Below are positions 17,576 to 25,865 of a stretch of 64,000 nt of DNA, piece after piece. This stretch comes from Micrococcaceae bacterium Sec5.8 (lineage in GTDB: Bacteria; Actinomycetota; Actinomycetes; Actinomycetales; Micrococcaceae): NCBI GenBank assembly GCA_039636775.1, contig CP143429.1, positions 1,240,001 to 1,304,000 on the forward strand. Reading direction: 5' to 3'. The position numbers and the translations under genes are program-made. The notes beneath the pieces were generated by a model, which was not told where the DNA came from, ran no database searches, and saw only the letters and a list, made by a program, of their open reading frames with translations. Position 1 is the stretch's first letter; every line of letters starts with the position of its first letter.

Positions 17576-19150
17576 CCCGAGGCGGAGGGCGTGGGCCGTG
17601 CCCTGGCTGGGGCGCTTGCCCTGCTGCGGTCCTGCAACGGGACTGCTGTGGCTGATGCAGCGCTGTTCGGAGTGGCCGAAGCCTCCGACTTTGCCGGCCG
17701 CGTGGAGGAGTTGTCCCGCATGGCCGATTACTTCCAGCTTGTGGCCGCGGCGGCGGTCGACCGGACCCGCAGCCAGGCAGTGGCCGGACCCGGGACTGCC
17801 GCCGGAAAGTTTGGTTCCAACGCCCCTGCCGGGTGGTTGACAGGCTGGAATACAGAGGCGAGTGCGCCGAAAAGTACTCTGTCCGACACCATCTGGAACG
17901 ATACGGGAGGCGCTGATCCTTCCTCTGGAGGGGTGGACGACGGGTACCGCAACACCGCGGAATTCCTGCGGGTGCGGTTGCGTATCAGTGCCCCGGAAGC
18001 CCGACGCCGGCTGGCCCTCGTGGCGGACGTCCTGCCGCGCACGGGCCTGTTGAGCCAGCCCTTGCCGGCCGCGAAAGAGGAACTCGCGGCTGTGGTCGCT
18101 TCGGGGGACATCAGCTCACGGGCGGCGACCATCATCAACCTCTCCCTGGACCGGGTCCGGCACGTGTCCGCACCGGAGGATGCCGCGCGGATGGAGCATG
18201 CGCTCACCCGGACGGCGATCGAGAACGACCAGGACTTCCTGACCCGGATCGCCAAACGCTGGACGGACGCCCTGGACCAGGACGGCGGGGAACCCGGCGA
18301 GCAGGAACTGCGCCACCGCCAGGGCGCCTTCATCCGACGGGTACACCGCGGACTGCAGCATCTGGAACTCTTCGCCACGACCGAACAGTTCGAACACATA
18401 CTCTCAGTCATGAACACCGCCACCAACCCGCGGACAGGCGCCGCATCCGGGCCCGACGTGGACGACGCCGCCGCCCCAACGGGGCCCCGGGCCGGTTCTG
18501 CCGTCGACGGCGATGCCGACGACGCTGCTGCAGCGGAACGGCTGGATCAGCGCACCCGGCCGCAGCGGCTCCTCGACGGCCTCGTCGGTGGCTGCAAAGT
18601 TGCCCTCGCCGCCGGAGACCTGCCCGCCGCGGGAGGGCTGCGTCCGCAGGTGATGGTCACCGTTGACTACCGTGACCTGCTGGAGCGGCTCGGCGGCGCC
18701 GACGCCGAGACCCGCGCCCCGGGCTCCAACGCCGGGACACTGATGTTCACCGGACCTGTCACGGCCTCGACAGTGCGCAAGATCGCTTGCGACGCCGACA
18801 TCATCCCGATTGTGCTGGGTGGACAAGGCCGGATCCTCGACATCGGTCGCGCCTCGCGGGTTTTCCCGCCGCACATCCGCAAGGCCATCACCGCGCGCGA
18901 CCAGGGCTGTGCCTTTCCCCAGTGCACTATCCCGGCGCCCTGGTGCGAGGCCCACCACATCAACTATTGGTCCCGCGGCGGAAGCACCGGGGCAGGCAAC
19001 GGAACGCTGCTCTGCTCGCATCACCATCACGTCGTCCACAAGGAACATTGGACCATCCAACTGCGAAGCGGCGTCCCGTGGTTCATCCCGCCTCCGCACG
19101 TCGATCCGCGTCAGGTGCCACGACGAAACCGCTACTTCCGGCTGGAGTGA
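17486..19150 (+). CDS. DUF222/HNH endonuclease (13E12 repeat family type)
   Basis: 554-aa protein of the DUF222-HNH family, abundant and multi-copy in actinobacteria (REP13E12 proteins in mycobacteria). The N-terminal two-thirds is the helical DUF222 region; the C-terminal HNH nuclease motif is CTIPAPWCEAHHINYW followed by GNGTLLCSHHHHVVHKEHW, with the zinc-binding Cys/His pairs present. The natural role is unclear; in M. tuberculosis, copies act as attachment sites for the phiRv1 prophage and some are DNA-damage induced. A -10-like TACTGT ends six bases before the ATG and no Shine-Dalgarno is seen, so a leaderless mRNA is plausible. Confidence 0.85.
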   Translation: MEAVGDFILVQATRPGAGILPGIPRLAPVPPEAEGVGRALAGALALLRSCNGTAVADAALFGVAEASDFAGRVEELSRMADYFQLVAAAAVDRTRSQAVAGPGTAAGKFGSNAPAGWLTGWNTEASAPKSTLSDTIWNDTGGADPSSGGVDDGYRNTAEFLRVRLRISAPEARRRLALVADVLPRTGLLSQPLPAAKEELAAVVASGDISSRAATIINLSLDRVRHVSAPEDAARMEHALTRTAIENDQDFLTRIAKRWTDALDQDGGEPGEQELRHRQGAFIRRVHRGLQHLELFATTEQFEHILSVMNTATNPRTGAASGPDVDDAAAPTGPRAGSAVDGDADDAAAAERLDQRTRPQRLLDGLVGGCKVALAAGDLPAAGGLRPQVMVTVDYRDLLERLGGADAETRAPGSNAGTLMFTGPVTASTVRKIACDADIIPIVLGGQGRILDIGRASRVFPPHIRKAITARDQGCAFPQCTIPAPWCEAHHINYWSRGGSTGAGNGTLLCSHHHHVVHKEHWTIQLRSGVPWFIPPPHVDPRQVPRRNRYFRLE

Positions 19151-19153
19151 GGC

Positions 19154-19289
19154 TGGGTATGGGCGTCGGCGGGGCGCTCTGCCGTTGGCTGGAAGAGCGA
19201 GCGAGGCTGCCCTGCTGCGGCGAGACCGCCCTCGGTGTCGAGCCCGACGACGCGGCGGCACAAAGGCTCGGCGGCACAAAGGCTCGGCG
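19154..19289 (+). pseudogene. Decayed fragment of a GNAT acetyltransferase gene
   Basis: Directly after the HNH stop, one frame reads GMGVGGALCRWLEERARL then LGVEPDDAAAQRL, matching about 22 of 36 residues of the acetyl-CoA-binding region of the GNAT-kinase fusion at 20376 (GAGIAGALCLWLEEQARL, LGVDPGNAAALHL). The fragment lacks the N-terminal half and breaks into a 16-bp tandem repeat, after which homology is lost. The rest of 19290-19458 holds no recognisable gene. Confidence 0.65.
19257..19288. repeat. 16-bp tandem repeat at the end of the GNAT fragment
   Basis: Two perfect adjacent copies of GGCACAAAGGCTCGGC (19257-19272, 19273-19288). The duplication coincides with the point where GNAT homology ends. 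Confidence 0.85.
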
Positions 19290-19458
19290 TTTCCGAACGG
19301 CATGCGCCACCCGAACGACGGCCTCAACTGGATGCTGGCGGAACGGTTTCAGGGCCCCAAACGAGACACCCCTTAGGTAAGGGTCGATAATTGGATGCCG
19401 TCCGAGTGCCATTTATCAGGGTGCGGCGAATGTCCCACTGAGCGAATTCCCCGAGGAT

Positions 19459-19794
19459 GTGGACTGTGTATTCGTTCTTACCTTTGCCGCCACCGTGATT
19501 GGGCTTAAGTATCTGGTCTACGAGTTCGCGGTGAGGGCCTTCGCCGGGACCTACAGGAATCGTGCTAACTGGCTTTGTTACTACGCCGGTTATGCGGCCG
19601 CGTTGAAGATGGACTTGGCTTCGATATTTGCGGGGCCGAAACCCGTATCAGACTGGGGCCCAGCCATTCAGGCCGCAGTCCTCCAAACTCCATTGGTCCT
19701 CATCGCGCGCGGCGGGCGCAATCGCAGCCATTGTTCTTGGAAAGACATCCCTCCCATAACCGGGGCTACCGCGGCTCCCCGATCGTTGCGTTAG
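19459..19794 (+). CDS. Hypothetical protein, possibly a broken membrane protein
   Basis: 111-codon GTG-started frame with two hydrophobic stretches (about residues 3-30 and 42-60). No family recognised. Its G+C content is visibly lower than the flanking genes, with codons such as CTT, GTT, TTG and ATA that are rare elsewhere in the window, suggesting foreign origin. After about residue 82 the sequence turns hydrophilic and low-complexity, while another frame there encodes a hydrophobic AAGAIAAIVLG stretch, so a frameshift is possible. Expression is unproven. Confidence 0.35.
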   Translation: MDCVFVLTFAATVIGLKYLVYEFAVRAFAGTYRNRANWLCYYAGYAAALKMDLASIFAGPKPVSDWGPAIQAAVLQTPLVLIARGGRNRSHCSWKDIPPITGATAAPRSLR

Positions 19795-19811
19795 TCGGCT
19801 CTGCGCCGCAA

Positions 19812-19840
19812 AGCCCAGGGTCTGCGGGCTACCCAGGGCT
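19812..19840 (-). terminator. Hairpin at the 3' end of the GNAT gene
   Basis: Arms AGCCCAGGGT (19812-19821) and ACCCAGGGCT (19831-19840) pair at 9 of 10 positions around a 9-nt loop. The structure overlaps the stop codon of the minus-strand GNAT gene and may end its transcript. No strong U-tract. Confidence 0.4.
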
Positions 19841-20264
19841 AGCGGAACTGAGCAAAGACGCGCACCGGTTCAGGACGAAAATCCGAACCCTCGGTGAAGC
19901 CGAGGGACTCGTAGAAGGCACGCTGCCCGGGATCGTTGTCGGTGATCAGCACGAACTGCCGGACGTGCTGGTAGCGCCCGCGCACAGCTTCCAGCAGCGC
20001 GCGGCCGGCACCTGATTTCTGGAAAACCGGGTCTACGAGGATGTCCTGCAGGTAGCAGATGGTCGCATCGTCGGAGATTGCCCGGGCCATCCCAACCAGC
20101 GCCCCGCCGCTATTCCGGGCCGTGACTACGAAGGACGAACCGCGGACGGCCGCGGCCAGAACCTTGGGTTCCCGGGTATACGCACCCCAGCCCACAGATT
20201 CGTACAACGCCTGCACCTCGGGAGCGGAAAAGGGGCCGCCGGCAAGGACTGTGAACTCTGACAT
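19839..20264 (-). CDS. GNAT family N-acetyltransferase
   Basis: 141-aa single-domain GNAT acetyltransferase. Typical elements are the beta4 strand plus motif A (ICYLQDILVDPVFQKSGAGR) with the Q/RxxGxG/A-type pyrophosphate loop (QKSGAG), and the C-terminal QRAFYESLGF motif. The substrate is unknown. The ATG at 20264 (MSEFTVLAGG) is chosen; a GTG six codons upstream is in frame. It is divergent from the GNAT-kinase fusion gene. Confidence 0.85.
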   Translation of the reverse strand: MSEFTVLAGGPFSAPEVQALYESVGWGAYTREPKVLAAAVRGSSFVVTARNSGGALVGMARAISDDATICYLQDILVDPVFQKSGAGRALLEAVRGRYQHVRQFVLITDNDPGQRAFYESLGFTEGSDFRPEPVRVFAQFR

Positions 20265-20375
20265 CGGATCAGTGTGCCACACAGGTCTGCCCCGGGCCGC
20301 AGGTGAGGTGCTAGCGTATGGCCGATGCGCAAGGTACGCAGGGCCCTACAGGGCGGTCATCCCGGGGGAGGAACC

Positions 20376-21443
20376 ATGAATGCATCCGTGGTCATCCGCC
20401 AGTGCGAGGCGGGAGATCTTTCCTGCCTTGTCCGGCACGAACCTCCGAACTCACGGATCGCCGAGGGTTTCCTGGAACGGCAGACGTCCGGGGAGTTGAT
20501 CTACGCCACGGCGTGGACAGGGAAAACCCCGCACGGCGGGGCTGTCCTGGAATTCCGGGCCGGGCCTGTTCCTGAGCTGAAGCATCTCTTCGTGTATCCC
20601 GGCAGCAGGGGGGCGGGGATAGCCGGAGCGCTCTGCCTCTGGCTGGAGGAGCAAGCAAGGCTGGCCGGTCACAGCGAGATCATCCTTGGCGTCGATCCCG
20701 GCAACGCGGCGGCACTCCATCTCTACCTGGGCCTTGGCTACCGGCCGACCGGCGCTGCCGCGACGTATTCGTACGAAGCGTTGGACACCGCCGGCAACCG
20801 AACCGTCGCCACGGAAACAGCCCACTGGTACCGCAAACCACTCGGAACCATCACGGCTGGCAGCGACTCCGAACCGCCCCCGGCCGCACCCTCCCGCGTT
20901 CTCTTCTACGGCGTGAGCGGGAGTGGCAAGTCCGCTGCCGCCCGGGCCTACGCTCAGGCCACCGGGCTGCCCGAGTTCTCTGCGGACGATGACATTGGCT
21001 GGCTGCCCGGGTGGCAGCAGCGCACGGTCAAGGAGCAACGGGACCTCGCCGCCGCGATTGCAGCCCAGGACCGCTGGGTACTGGACAGTGCTTACGGGGT
21101 GTGGCGGGACGTTGTCCTGCCGCGGGCGGAGCTCGTCGTCGGCCTGGACTATCCGCGCTGGCTTTCGCTGGCCCGGCTGGTACGCCGCACGCTGCGCCGG
21201 GCCGTGACCCGGGAACCGGTCTGCAACGGGAACCAGGAAACCCTTGCCCGGCTTTTCATCCAGGACTCGATCATCCGGTGGCATTTCCGGTCGTTCACAC
21301 GGAAACGGCAGGTGATGCGCAGTCTCCATTCGGATCCAGCGATGCCGCCCGCGATCCTGTTCCGCCATCCCCGCCAGCTCGACGCCTGGCTCGCGCAGCT
21401 GTCCGCCACGGGCGCTGGGTCCAGGCGGGCCGAAAGCCTCTGA
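20376..21443 (+). CDS. Fusion of GNAT acetyltransferase and P-loop kinase-like domain
   Basis: 355-aa two-domain protein. Residues 1 to about 165 form a GNAT domain (VPELKHLFVYPGSRGAGIAG acetyl-CoA loop; AALHLYLGLGYRP motif). After a proline-rich joint, a P-loop NTPase starts with GVSGSGKS at 179-186, followed by DDDIGWLPGW (about 201-210), the WVLDS strand and Arg-rich lid-like helices; this half resembles the AAA_17/topology-modulation and shikimate-kinase-like small kinases. GGGGGAGGAA precedes the ATG at 20376. Function unknown. The reading frame is continuous, so the fusion is not an assembly of two ORFs. Confidence 0.82.
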   Translation: MNASVVIRQCEAGDLSCLVRHEPPNSRIAEGFLERQTSGELIYATAWTGKTPHGGAVLEFRAGPVPELKHLFVYPGSRGAGIAGALCLWLEEQARLAGHSEIILGVDPGNAAALHLYLGLGYRPTGAAATYSYEALDTAGNRTVATETAHWYRKPLGTITAGSDSEPPPAAPSRVLFYGVSGSGKSAAARAYAQATGLPEFSADDDIGWLPGWQQRTVKEQRDLAAAIAAQDRWVLDSAYGVWRDVVLPRAELVVGLDYPRWLSLARLVRRTLRRAVTREPVCNGNQETLARLFIQDSIIRWHFRSFTRKRQVMRSLHSDPAMPPAILFRHPRQLDAWLAQLSATGAGSRRAESL

Positions 21444-21477
21444 CCGGACGACGGCGGACGGCGGCTACGCTGGATTT

Positions 21478-21927
21478 ATGGTCGGACTCAAGGCCCCACG
21501 GAAGCTGCGGAAGGCTGAACGCGCGGCCCGGCTAAGGGCCGTCAAAGCATTCCACACCTTCGCCTGGCTCACGATCGAGGCCTGTATGGTCTACGTCCTG
21601 TATGCCGGCGCCCGCGGCCGTACCGACCGGAGGGTGGGCCTGGCTGCGGGCGTCGTCACGGCCGAAACCCTGGTCTTTGCCGCCAACGGGTTCCACTGCC
21701 CTCTCACCGCCGTGGCCAAGGACCTTGGCGACGAGACGGGCTCCGTCACCGATATTTACCTGCCACGGTGGTTCGCGCGGAATCTCCCTGGCATCCACGT
21801 TCCGCTGATCCTGGCCGCCGTGCTGCTGCACTGGCGGAATCACCGCGCCGCGGGCGACACCACCACGCACCCCAGCCCCGGCACGCTGACCGGCACGCTG
21901 ACCGGAACCTCAGCCCCGGCACGCTGA
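21478..21927 (+). CDS. Conserved hypothetical membrane protein
   Basis: 149-aa protein with a basic N-terminus and hydrophobic segments at about residues 27-44, 55-72 and 104-121. The sequence FHCPLTAVAKDLGDE and DIYLPRWFARNLPGIH between helices looks conserved, but I do not assign a family. The C-terminus is a Thr/Gly/Pro-rich tail encoded by short repeats (GGCACGCTGACC twice in tandem). It lies 34 nt after the GNAT-kinase gene and may be co-transcribed. Confidence 0.6.
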   Translation: MVGLKAPRKLRKAERAARLRAVKAFHTFAWLTIEACMVYVLYAGARGRTDRRVGLAAGVVTAETLVFAANGFHCPLTAVAKDLGDETGSVTDIYLPRWFARNLPGIHVPLILAAVLLHWRNHRAAGDTTTHPSPGTLTGTLTGTSAPAR

Positions 21928-21970
21928 CCGGCACGTCAACGCGCGCCGTTGACCGACCTCTCGCCGGGCG

Positions 21971-21989
21971 CAGTTGGCGGCGCCAACTG
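21971..21989. repeat. 8-bp inverted repeat CAGTTGGC/GCCAACTG
   Basis: A perfect hairpin with a three-base loop, 44 nt after the membrane-protein stop. It lies between that gene and the transposase remnant in a 355-nt stretch without intact genes (21928-22282). Possible terminator or operator; no U-tract. Confidence 0.4.
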
Positions 21990-22010
21990 TACTCCCCAGG
22001 GAGGTGCGGG

Positions 22011-22225
22011 GAAGCGGGTCGCCCACCGTTTCGCCGTCGGCCAGGAGCAATTGAACTGTTTGGCAGCCCGGGACACCGGTCAGCCCTGATCAGCGACAAG
22101 ACGCGCGACGCGCAAACGCTGGCGTGGAGTCAGCGCGGCATTAGCGCGGGACATTGAGGACCTCCTGGTCACTGCAGCGGTTGTCTAAGCAACTCCACTG
22201 TGCAGCCGGAGGTCCTCACCCATCA
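22011..22225 (-). mobile_element. Remnant of an IS481-family insertion sequence (transposase 5' end only)
   Basis: Reading the minus strand from an ATG at 22154 gives MSRANAALTPRQRLRVARLV, then ADQG, a TGA (22080-22082) exactly where the family has Trp, then PVSRAAKQFNCSWPTAKRW and ATRF. This is the N-terminal helix-turn-helix of IS481-type transposases, with homology lost after about 48 codons. Upstream, an 11-bp inverted repeat (TGAGGACCTCC and complement; 22153-22163 with 22208-22218) and a TGATGGGTGAGG end near 22225 look like the element's terminal region. Catalytic DDE residues are absent, so it is non-functional. Confidence 0.75.
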
Positions 22226-22282
22226 GTCAATGACTCCAGCGGGTCATCACATGAGGCGAACCAACGTCCCAGGGCAGTACAG

Positions 22283-22714
22283 CTAGCGCAATGGCTCACC
22301 CTTGAGGTCAACGCGGAAATGCTCGATCACCCTGTTGGTAGCTGTGTCGATGATGACCACCGAGTCCGCCGGCCAGGACGGATCGGGAACGACTGAATAG
22401 GGAACATCCGTGATGAGGGTGGGTCTCCCGGCGCCGTTGATCGTCCGGCTGAAGGCATCGACCACGAGGTTGGTCCTGGTATTGATGGCAACAGTTTCCT
22501 GGGGGAGTCCCGCATTGCCGCCGCTGGCCGGTGTGGCGTTCCACCAGCCCTCGTAGCCGCCCACCGCCGGTTCCCCGGGCGCCGACCGGGACAGCTGCGG
22601 TGTACGGGCGTCTCCAGCAGCTTCGGCCGCGCCGCCGCAGGCGCTCAACGAAACTCCCGCCGCGAGCATCACACAAACAGCGGCAAGCTGTGGCGCTCTG
22701 GCCGTTAAACCCAC
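22283..22714 (-). CDS. Putative lipoprotein, function unknown
   Basis: About 143-aa exported protein. A hydrophobic signal ending in the lipobox-like LSACGG predicts lipidation on that cysteine (around residue 26). The mature part contains INTRTNLVVDAFSRTI and IDTATNRVIEHFRVD, two related phrases suggestive of repeated beta-strand (YncE/beta-propeller-like) units, but it is too short for a complete propeller. GGGGGAC lies close before the GTG at 22714; an ATG at 22732 is the alternative start. No operon partner is evident. Confidence 0.65.
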   Translation of the reverse strand: MGLTARAPQLAAVCVMLAAGVSLSACGGAAEAAGDARTPQLSRSAPGEPAVGGYEGWWNATPASGGNAGLPQETVAINTRTNLVVDAFSRTINGAGRPTLITDVPYSVVPDPSWPADSVVIIDTATNRVIEHFRVDLKGEPLR

Positions 22715-22847
22715 AATTACGTCCCCCACCATTGTCCCCGTCCGGCGGTGTCCGGCGCGGATGGGATGACCCTACCAGTCTCGTCACCCGGAGCCGGCGC
22801 CGGGGATGAACGGTGGCCTGCCTGGCAACTCCGGGCAGGTCCGCGGC

Positions 22848-23645
22848 CTACTTTTTCCCGAACAGGCCGCCCAGGATCCCGCCGATCCCGCCGTCGTCAT
22901 TTTTGCGCTCCACCGGCTGGCTCTCCGGAAGGTCGACGTCGATCACCTCACCGGGGCGTGGGGCGCCGCCGGTGGGCTGGTCCTGCGGATAGGTCTGCGG
23001 CTCCAGCGAAGAGTCCCGTCCCGCATCAGGAACCGCATCGGGCACGGCTGCCGGCGACGACGGCTGGCCGCCGCCGAGCAGCCCGCCCAGCAGATCGCCA
23101 AGCCCGCCCATCCCGGCAGCGCCGCCGGCGCCGCCGCCGCCGGCGCCGCCCAGGATCCCGCCCAAAATCCCACCGAGGTCAATGCCACCGGCCTGGCCGG
23201 ACCCACCTGCGCCGCCAGCGCCGGACGACTGTCCGCGGCCGCCGAGGACCTTCTTCGCCAGGTAGGACATCACGATCGGGGCAAGGATCGGCAGCAGTTT
23301 CTTGATCATGTCCCCGCCCACGCCGCCGAGTTGGGAGGCCCCGGCCAGCCGGCTAACCACTTGGTCCTGCTGACCGCCGAAGACATGGCTCACGATCTTT
23401 TCACCGTCCGCGGTATCCACCTGCGACACATCGACTCCGCCCTCGATCAGCCCGTTCTGGTGCTGGCTGAGCGCGGACTCCAGTGATGAGGCGCCGTCGG
23501 AGGCTTGGGCATTGCTGTGCATGCCTGCCAGCAGCGTGGGCACGGCGGCCTCCACTGCGGCCTGCGCGGTCTGCCGGTCCGTACCGAGCATGCCGGCGAT
23601 CTGGTCCACCGGGATCTGGCTCAGGATGTCTTGGAGCTCGGTCAT
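22848..23645 (-). CDS. DUF937 domain protein
   Basis: 265-aa protein. The N-terminal about 130 residues match DUF937 (helical; LGTDRQTAQAAVEAAVPTLL, LLPILAPIVMSYLAKKVLGG). It continues into a long Gly/Ala-rich low-complexity region (about 135-195) with GGILGG repeats and a Pro/Asp-rich tail ending GGIGGILGGLFGKK. DUF937 relates to the YidB family of unknown function. AAGGAG is well placed before the ATG at 23645. It is divergent from ribF. Confidence 0.82.
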   Translation of the reverse strand: MTELQDILSQIPVDQIAGMLGTDRQTAQAAVEAAVPTLLAGMHSNAQASDGASSLESALSQHQNGLIEGGVDVSQVDTADGEKIVSHVFGGQQDQVVSRLAGASQLGGVGGDMIKKLLPILAPIVMSYLAKKVLGGRGQSSGAGGAGGSGQAGGIDLGGILGGILGGAGGGGAGGAAGMGGLGDLLGGLLGGGQPSSPAAVPDAVPDAGRDSSLEPQTYPQDQPTGGAPRPGEVIDVDLPESQPVERKNDDGGIGGILGGLFGKK

Positions 23646-23882
23646 GGGTACTCCTTCAACCGCACCGCGGTGCGGGCCTCATAGAAAACGGCGCCCGCTC
23701 AGACGCCGCCGGACTGTTTGCCCTTGCATCGTAGTCCGGCCCTCCCGCACGGGGAAGGACGTTGCCCCGGTGCCCGGCAGTGCCGTCGGAATGCTGCCGG
23801 GTTTGCGGGTAATCTAGGAGAGTTCCGGAGCCTGCAGATCCACTCCGGAGGCGCACATGGCAGGAAGCAAAAGGCGAGGTTG

Positions 23883-24911
23883 ATGGTCCACATCTGGAAC
23901 GATCCGTCCGAAGTCCCGGCGGACTTCGGACCATCCGTCGTTACGTTCGGCAACTTCGACGGTGTGCACCGCGGGCATCAACAGGTGCTCTCACAACTCA
24001 TCCGGGTTGCCCGCCTCAACCACGCCCGGGCGGTCGCCATCACGTTCGACCCCCACCCGGCGCAGGTGCACCGGCCCGAATCCGCTCCGGAACTGATCAT
24101 GGGGCTGGAAGACAAACTGGCCGCGATCGGCGAGCTTGGCCTCGACGCCGTTCTCGTCATGAAATACTCCCTGGAGCTGGCCAGCCTCACCCCCGAAGAG
24201 TTCGTGTCCACCGTCCTCGTTGACGGTCTTAACGCGAGCCACGTGGTGATCGGCCACGACGCCCGCTTCGGCCGGAACAACTCCGGAGACCTCGAAACCA
24301 TGCAGGAACTCGGCCGTAAGCTCGGCTTCGAGGTGCTGGTCATCAGCGAATTCGGTTCAGAGGGCTTTCCGCTGCACCCCGAAGAACAGTCCGGTGGCGC
24401 AGCCGCCGGTGGCGCCCGGGACGCCGACGGCGGGGCAAACCGCCGTTGCTCCTCGACCTGGGTGCGGGAGGAACTGCGGGCCGGCGACGTCGCCACCGCG
24501 GCCGCCGTCCTGGGAAGACCGCACCGGATGCGCGGTGAAGTGGTCCACGGTGCCGCCCGCGGGCGCGACCTTGGTTTCCCCACCGCCAACCTGGCCGCCA
24601 ATGCCAGCGGCTACATTCCCGCGGACGGCATCTACGCCGGCTGGCTCGTGGACCAGGCCGGCACCCGCTGGCCCGCCGCCATCTCCGTCGGTTCCAACCC
24701 CACGTTCGACGGCGTCAGCCGGCAGGTCGAGGCCCATGTGATTGACCGGCCAAAAGAAGCCGTCGAGGACTTCGATCTGTACGGCCAGACAGTGGTCGTG
24801 GAATTCGTCGCCCGGCTGCGGGGGATGGTGGCGTACCGTGGCCCTGAGGCATTGGTGGACCAGATGCGGCTGGACGTCGTCCAGGCCCACGACATTCTGT
24901 TCGCGCGCTAG
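23883..24911 (+). CDS. ribF: Bifunctional riboflavin kinase/FMN adenylyltransferase RibF
   Basis: 342-aa RibF, which phosphorylates riboflavin to FMN and adenylates FMN to FAD. The N-terminal nucleotidyltransferase domain shows GNFDGVHRGH (23-32), FDPHPAQV and VIGHDARFG; the C-terminal riboflavin-kinase domain shows GRDLGFPTANL and GSNPTFDG. A Gly/Ala-rich insert (about 168-185) precedes the SSTWVREEL motif. AGGCGAGG lies just before the ATG at 23883; the frame is open to 23718 without homology. In many actinobacteria ribF sits near truB; here they are about 8 kb apart. Confidence 0.95.
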   Translation: MVHIWNDPSEVPADFGPSVVTFGNFDGVHRGHQQVLSQLIRVARLNHARAVAITFDPHPAQVHRPESAPELIMGLEDKLAAIGELGLDAVLVMKYSLELASLTPEEFVSTVLVDGLNASHVVIGHDARFGRNNSGDLETMQELGRKLGFEVLVISEFGSEGFPLHPEEQSGGAAAGGARDADGGANRRCSSTWVREELRAGDVATAAAVLGRPHRMRGEVVHGAARGRDLGFPTANLAANASGYIPADGIYAGWLVDQAGTRWPAAISVGSNPTFDGVSRQVEAHVIDRPKEAVEDFDLYGQTVVVEFVARLRGMVAYRGPEALVDQMRLDVVQAHDILFAR

Positions 24912-25010
24912 CGCGCTGAGCTGTCCGCACCCGGCCGCAGCGCTGGGCGTCCCGCCGGTTCGCCGGCAGGCCCGGTGATGGACGGCTAATTGGCCCAGGA
25001 AGGCAAAGAC

Positions 25011-25865
25011 GTGACAATTGAGAAAAATACGCGGGAGCTGGACAAGGACATAGTCCGGGACTTCAGCTCCCGGATGAGCTATGCGTCCTACCTGCAACTG
25101 CCGACGCTCCTGAGCGCCCAGCAGCCGGTCAGCGCGCCGGAGCACCATGACGAGATGCTGTTCATCATCCAGCACCAGACCACGGAACTCTGGCTCAAGC
25201 TGGTGCTGCACGAACTCCGCAGCGCCGCTGCCTGGCTCCGCTCCGACGACCTCGGATCGGCGCTGAAGGCGATCGCCCGGGTTAAACACATCCAGAAGAC
25301 CCTCACGGAGCAATGGTCCGTCCTGGCCACCCTCACCCCCACCGAGTACTCGCAGTTCCGCGGGTTCCTGGGCAACTCCTCCGGCTTCCAGTCCAGCCAG
25401 TACCGCGCGGTGGAGTTCCTGCTGGGCAACAAGAACCGCAAGATGCTGCCGGTGTTCGAGTCCGACGCCGAGGCCCATGGGATGCTGCTGGAAATCCTTG
25501 AATCCCCGAGCATTTATGACGACTTCCTTGCCTACTTGAAGCGGCAGGGCTTCGACGTCCCGGCGTCACTGTTGGAGCGGGACGTCACCCAGGCCCACGA
25601 GTTCTGCCCGGAACTGGTCCCGGTGTTCAAATACATCTACGAAAACGCCGCGGACAACTGGGGCGCCTACGAGGCCTGCGAGGAGCTCGTGGACCTGGAG
25701 GACAACTTCCAGCTGTGGCGGTTCCGGCACCTGCGCACTGTACAGCGCACCATCGGCATGAAGTCCGGCACCGGGGGATCCAGCGGAGCCGCCTTCCTGC
25801 AAAAAGCCCTCGAACTGACCTTCTTCCCCGAGCTCTTCGCCGTCCGGACGGAAATCGGCCAATGA
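25011..25865 (+). CDS. kynA: Tryptophan 2,3-dioxygenase
   Basis: 284-aa heme dioxygenase that opens the indole ring of L-tryptophan to N-formylkynurenine, first step of the kynurenine pathway. The heme-pocket motif FIIQHQTTELW (51-61), including the conserved distal His, and the C-terminal GSSGAAFLQKAL segment are diagnostic. AGGAAGG lies 6 nt before the GTG at 25011; an in-frame TTG at 24990 is less likely. The stop overlaps the kynU start (ATGA), indicating tight coupling. Confidence 0.94.
   Translation: MTIEKNTRELDKDIVRDFSSRMSYASYLQLPTLLSAQQPVSAPEHHDEMLFIIQHQTTELWLKLVLHELRSAAAWLRSDDLGSALKAIARVKHIQKTLTEQWSVLATLTPTEYSQFRGFLGNSSGFQSSQYRAVEFLLGNKNRKMLPVFESDAEAHGMLLEILESPSIYDDFLAYLKRQGFDVPASLLERDVTQAHEFCPELVPVFKYIYENAADNWGAYEACEELVDLEDNFQLWRFRHLRTVQRTIGMKSGTGGSSGAAFLQKALELTFFPELFAVRTEIGQ

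Noticed and set aside
18380..18396. LexA-like GAACAGTTCGAAC inside the HNH gene
   Set aside because: It is within conserved coding sequence with no promoter beside it, and the half-site spacing does not match the SOS box.
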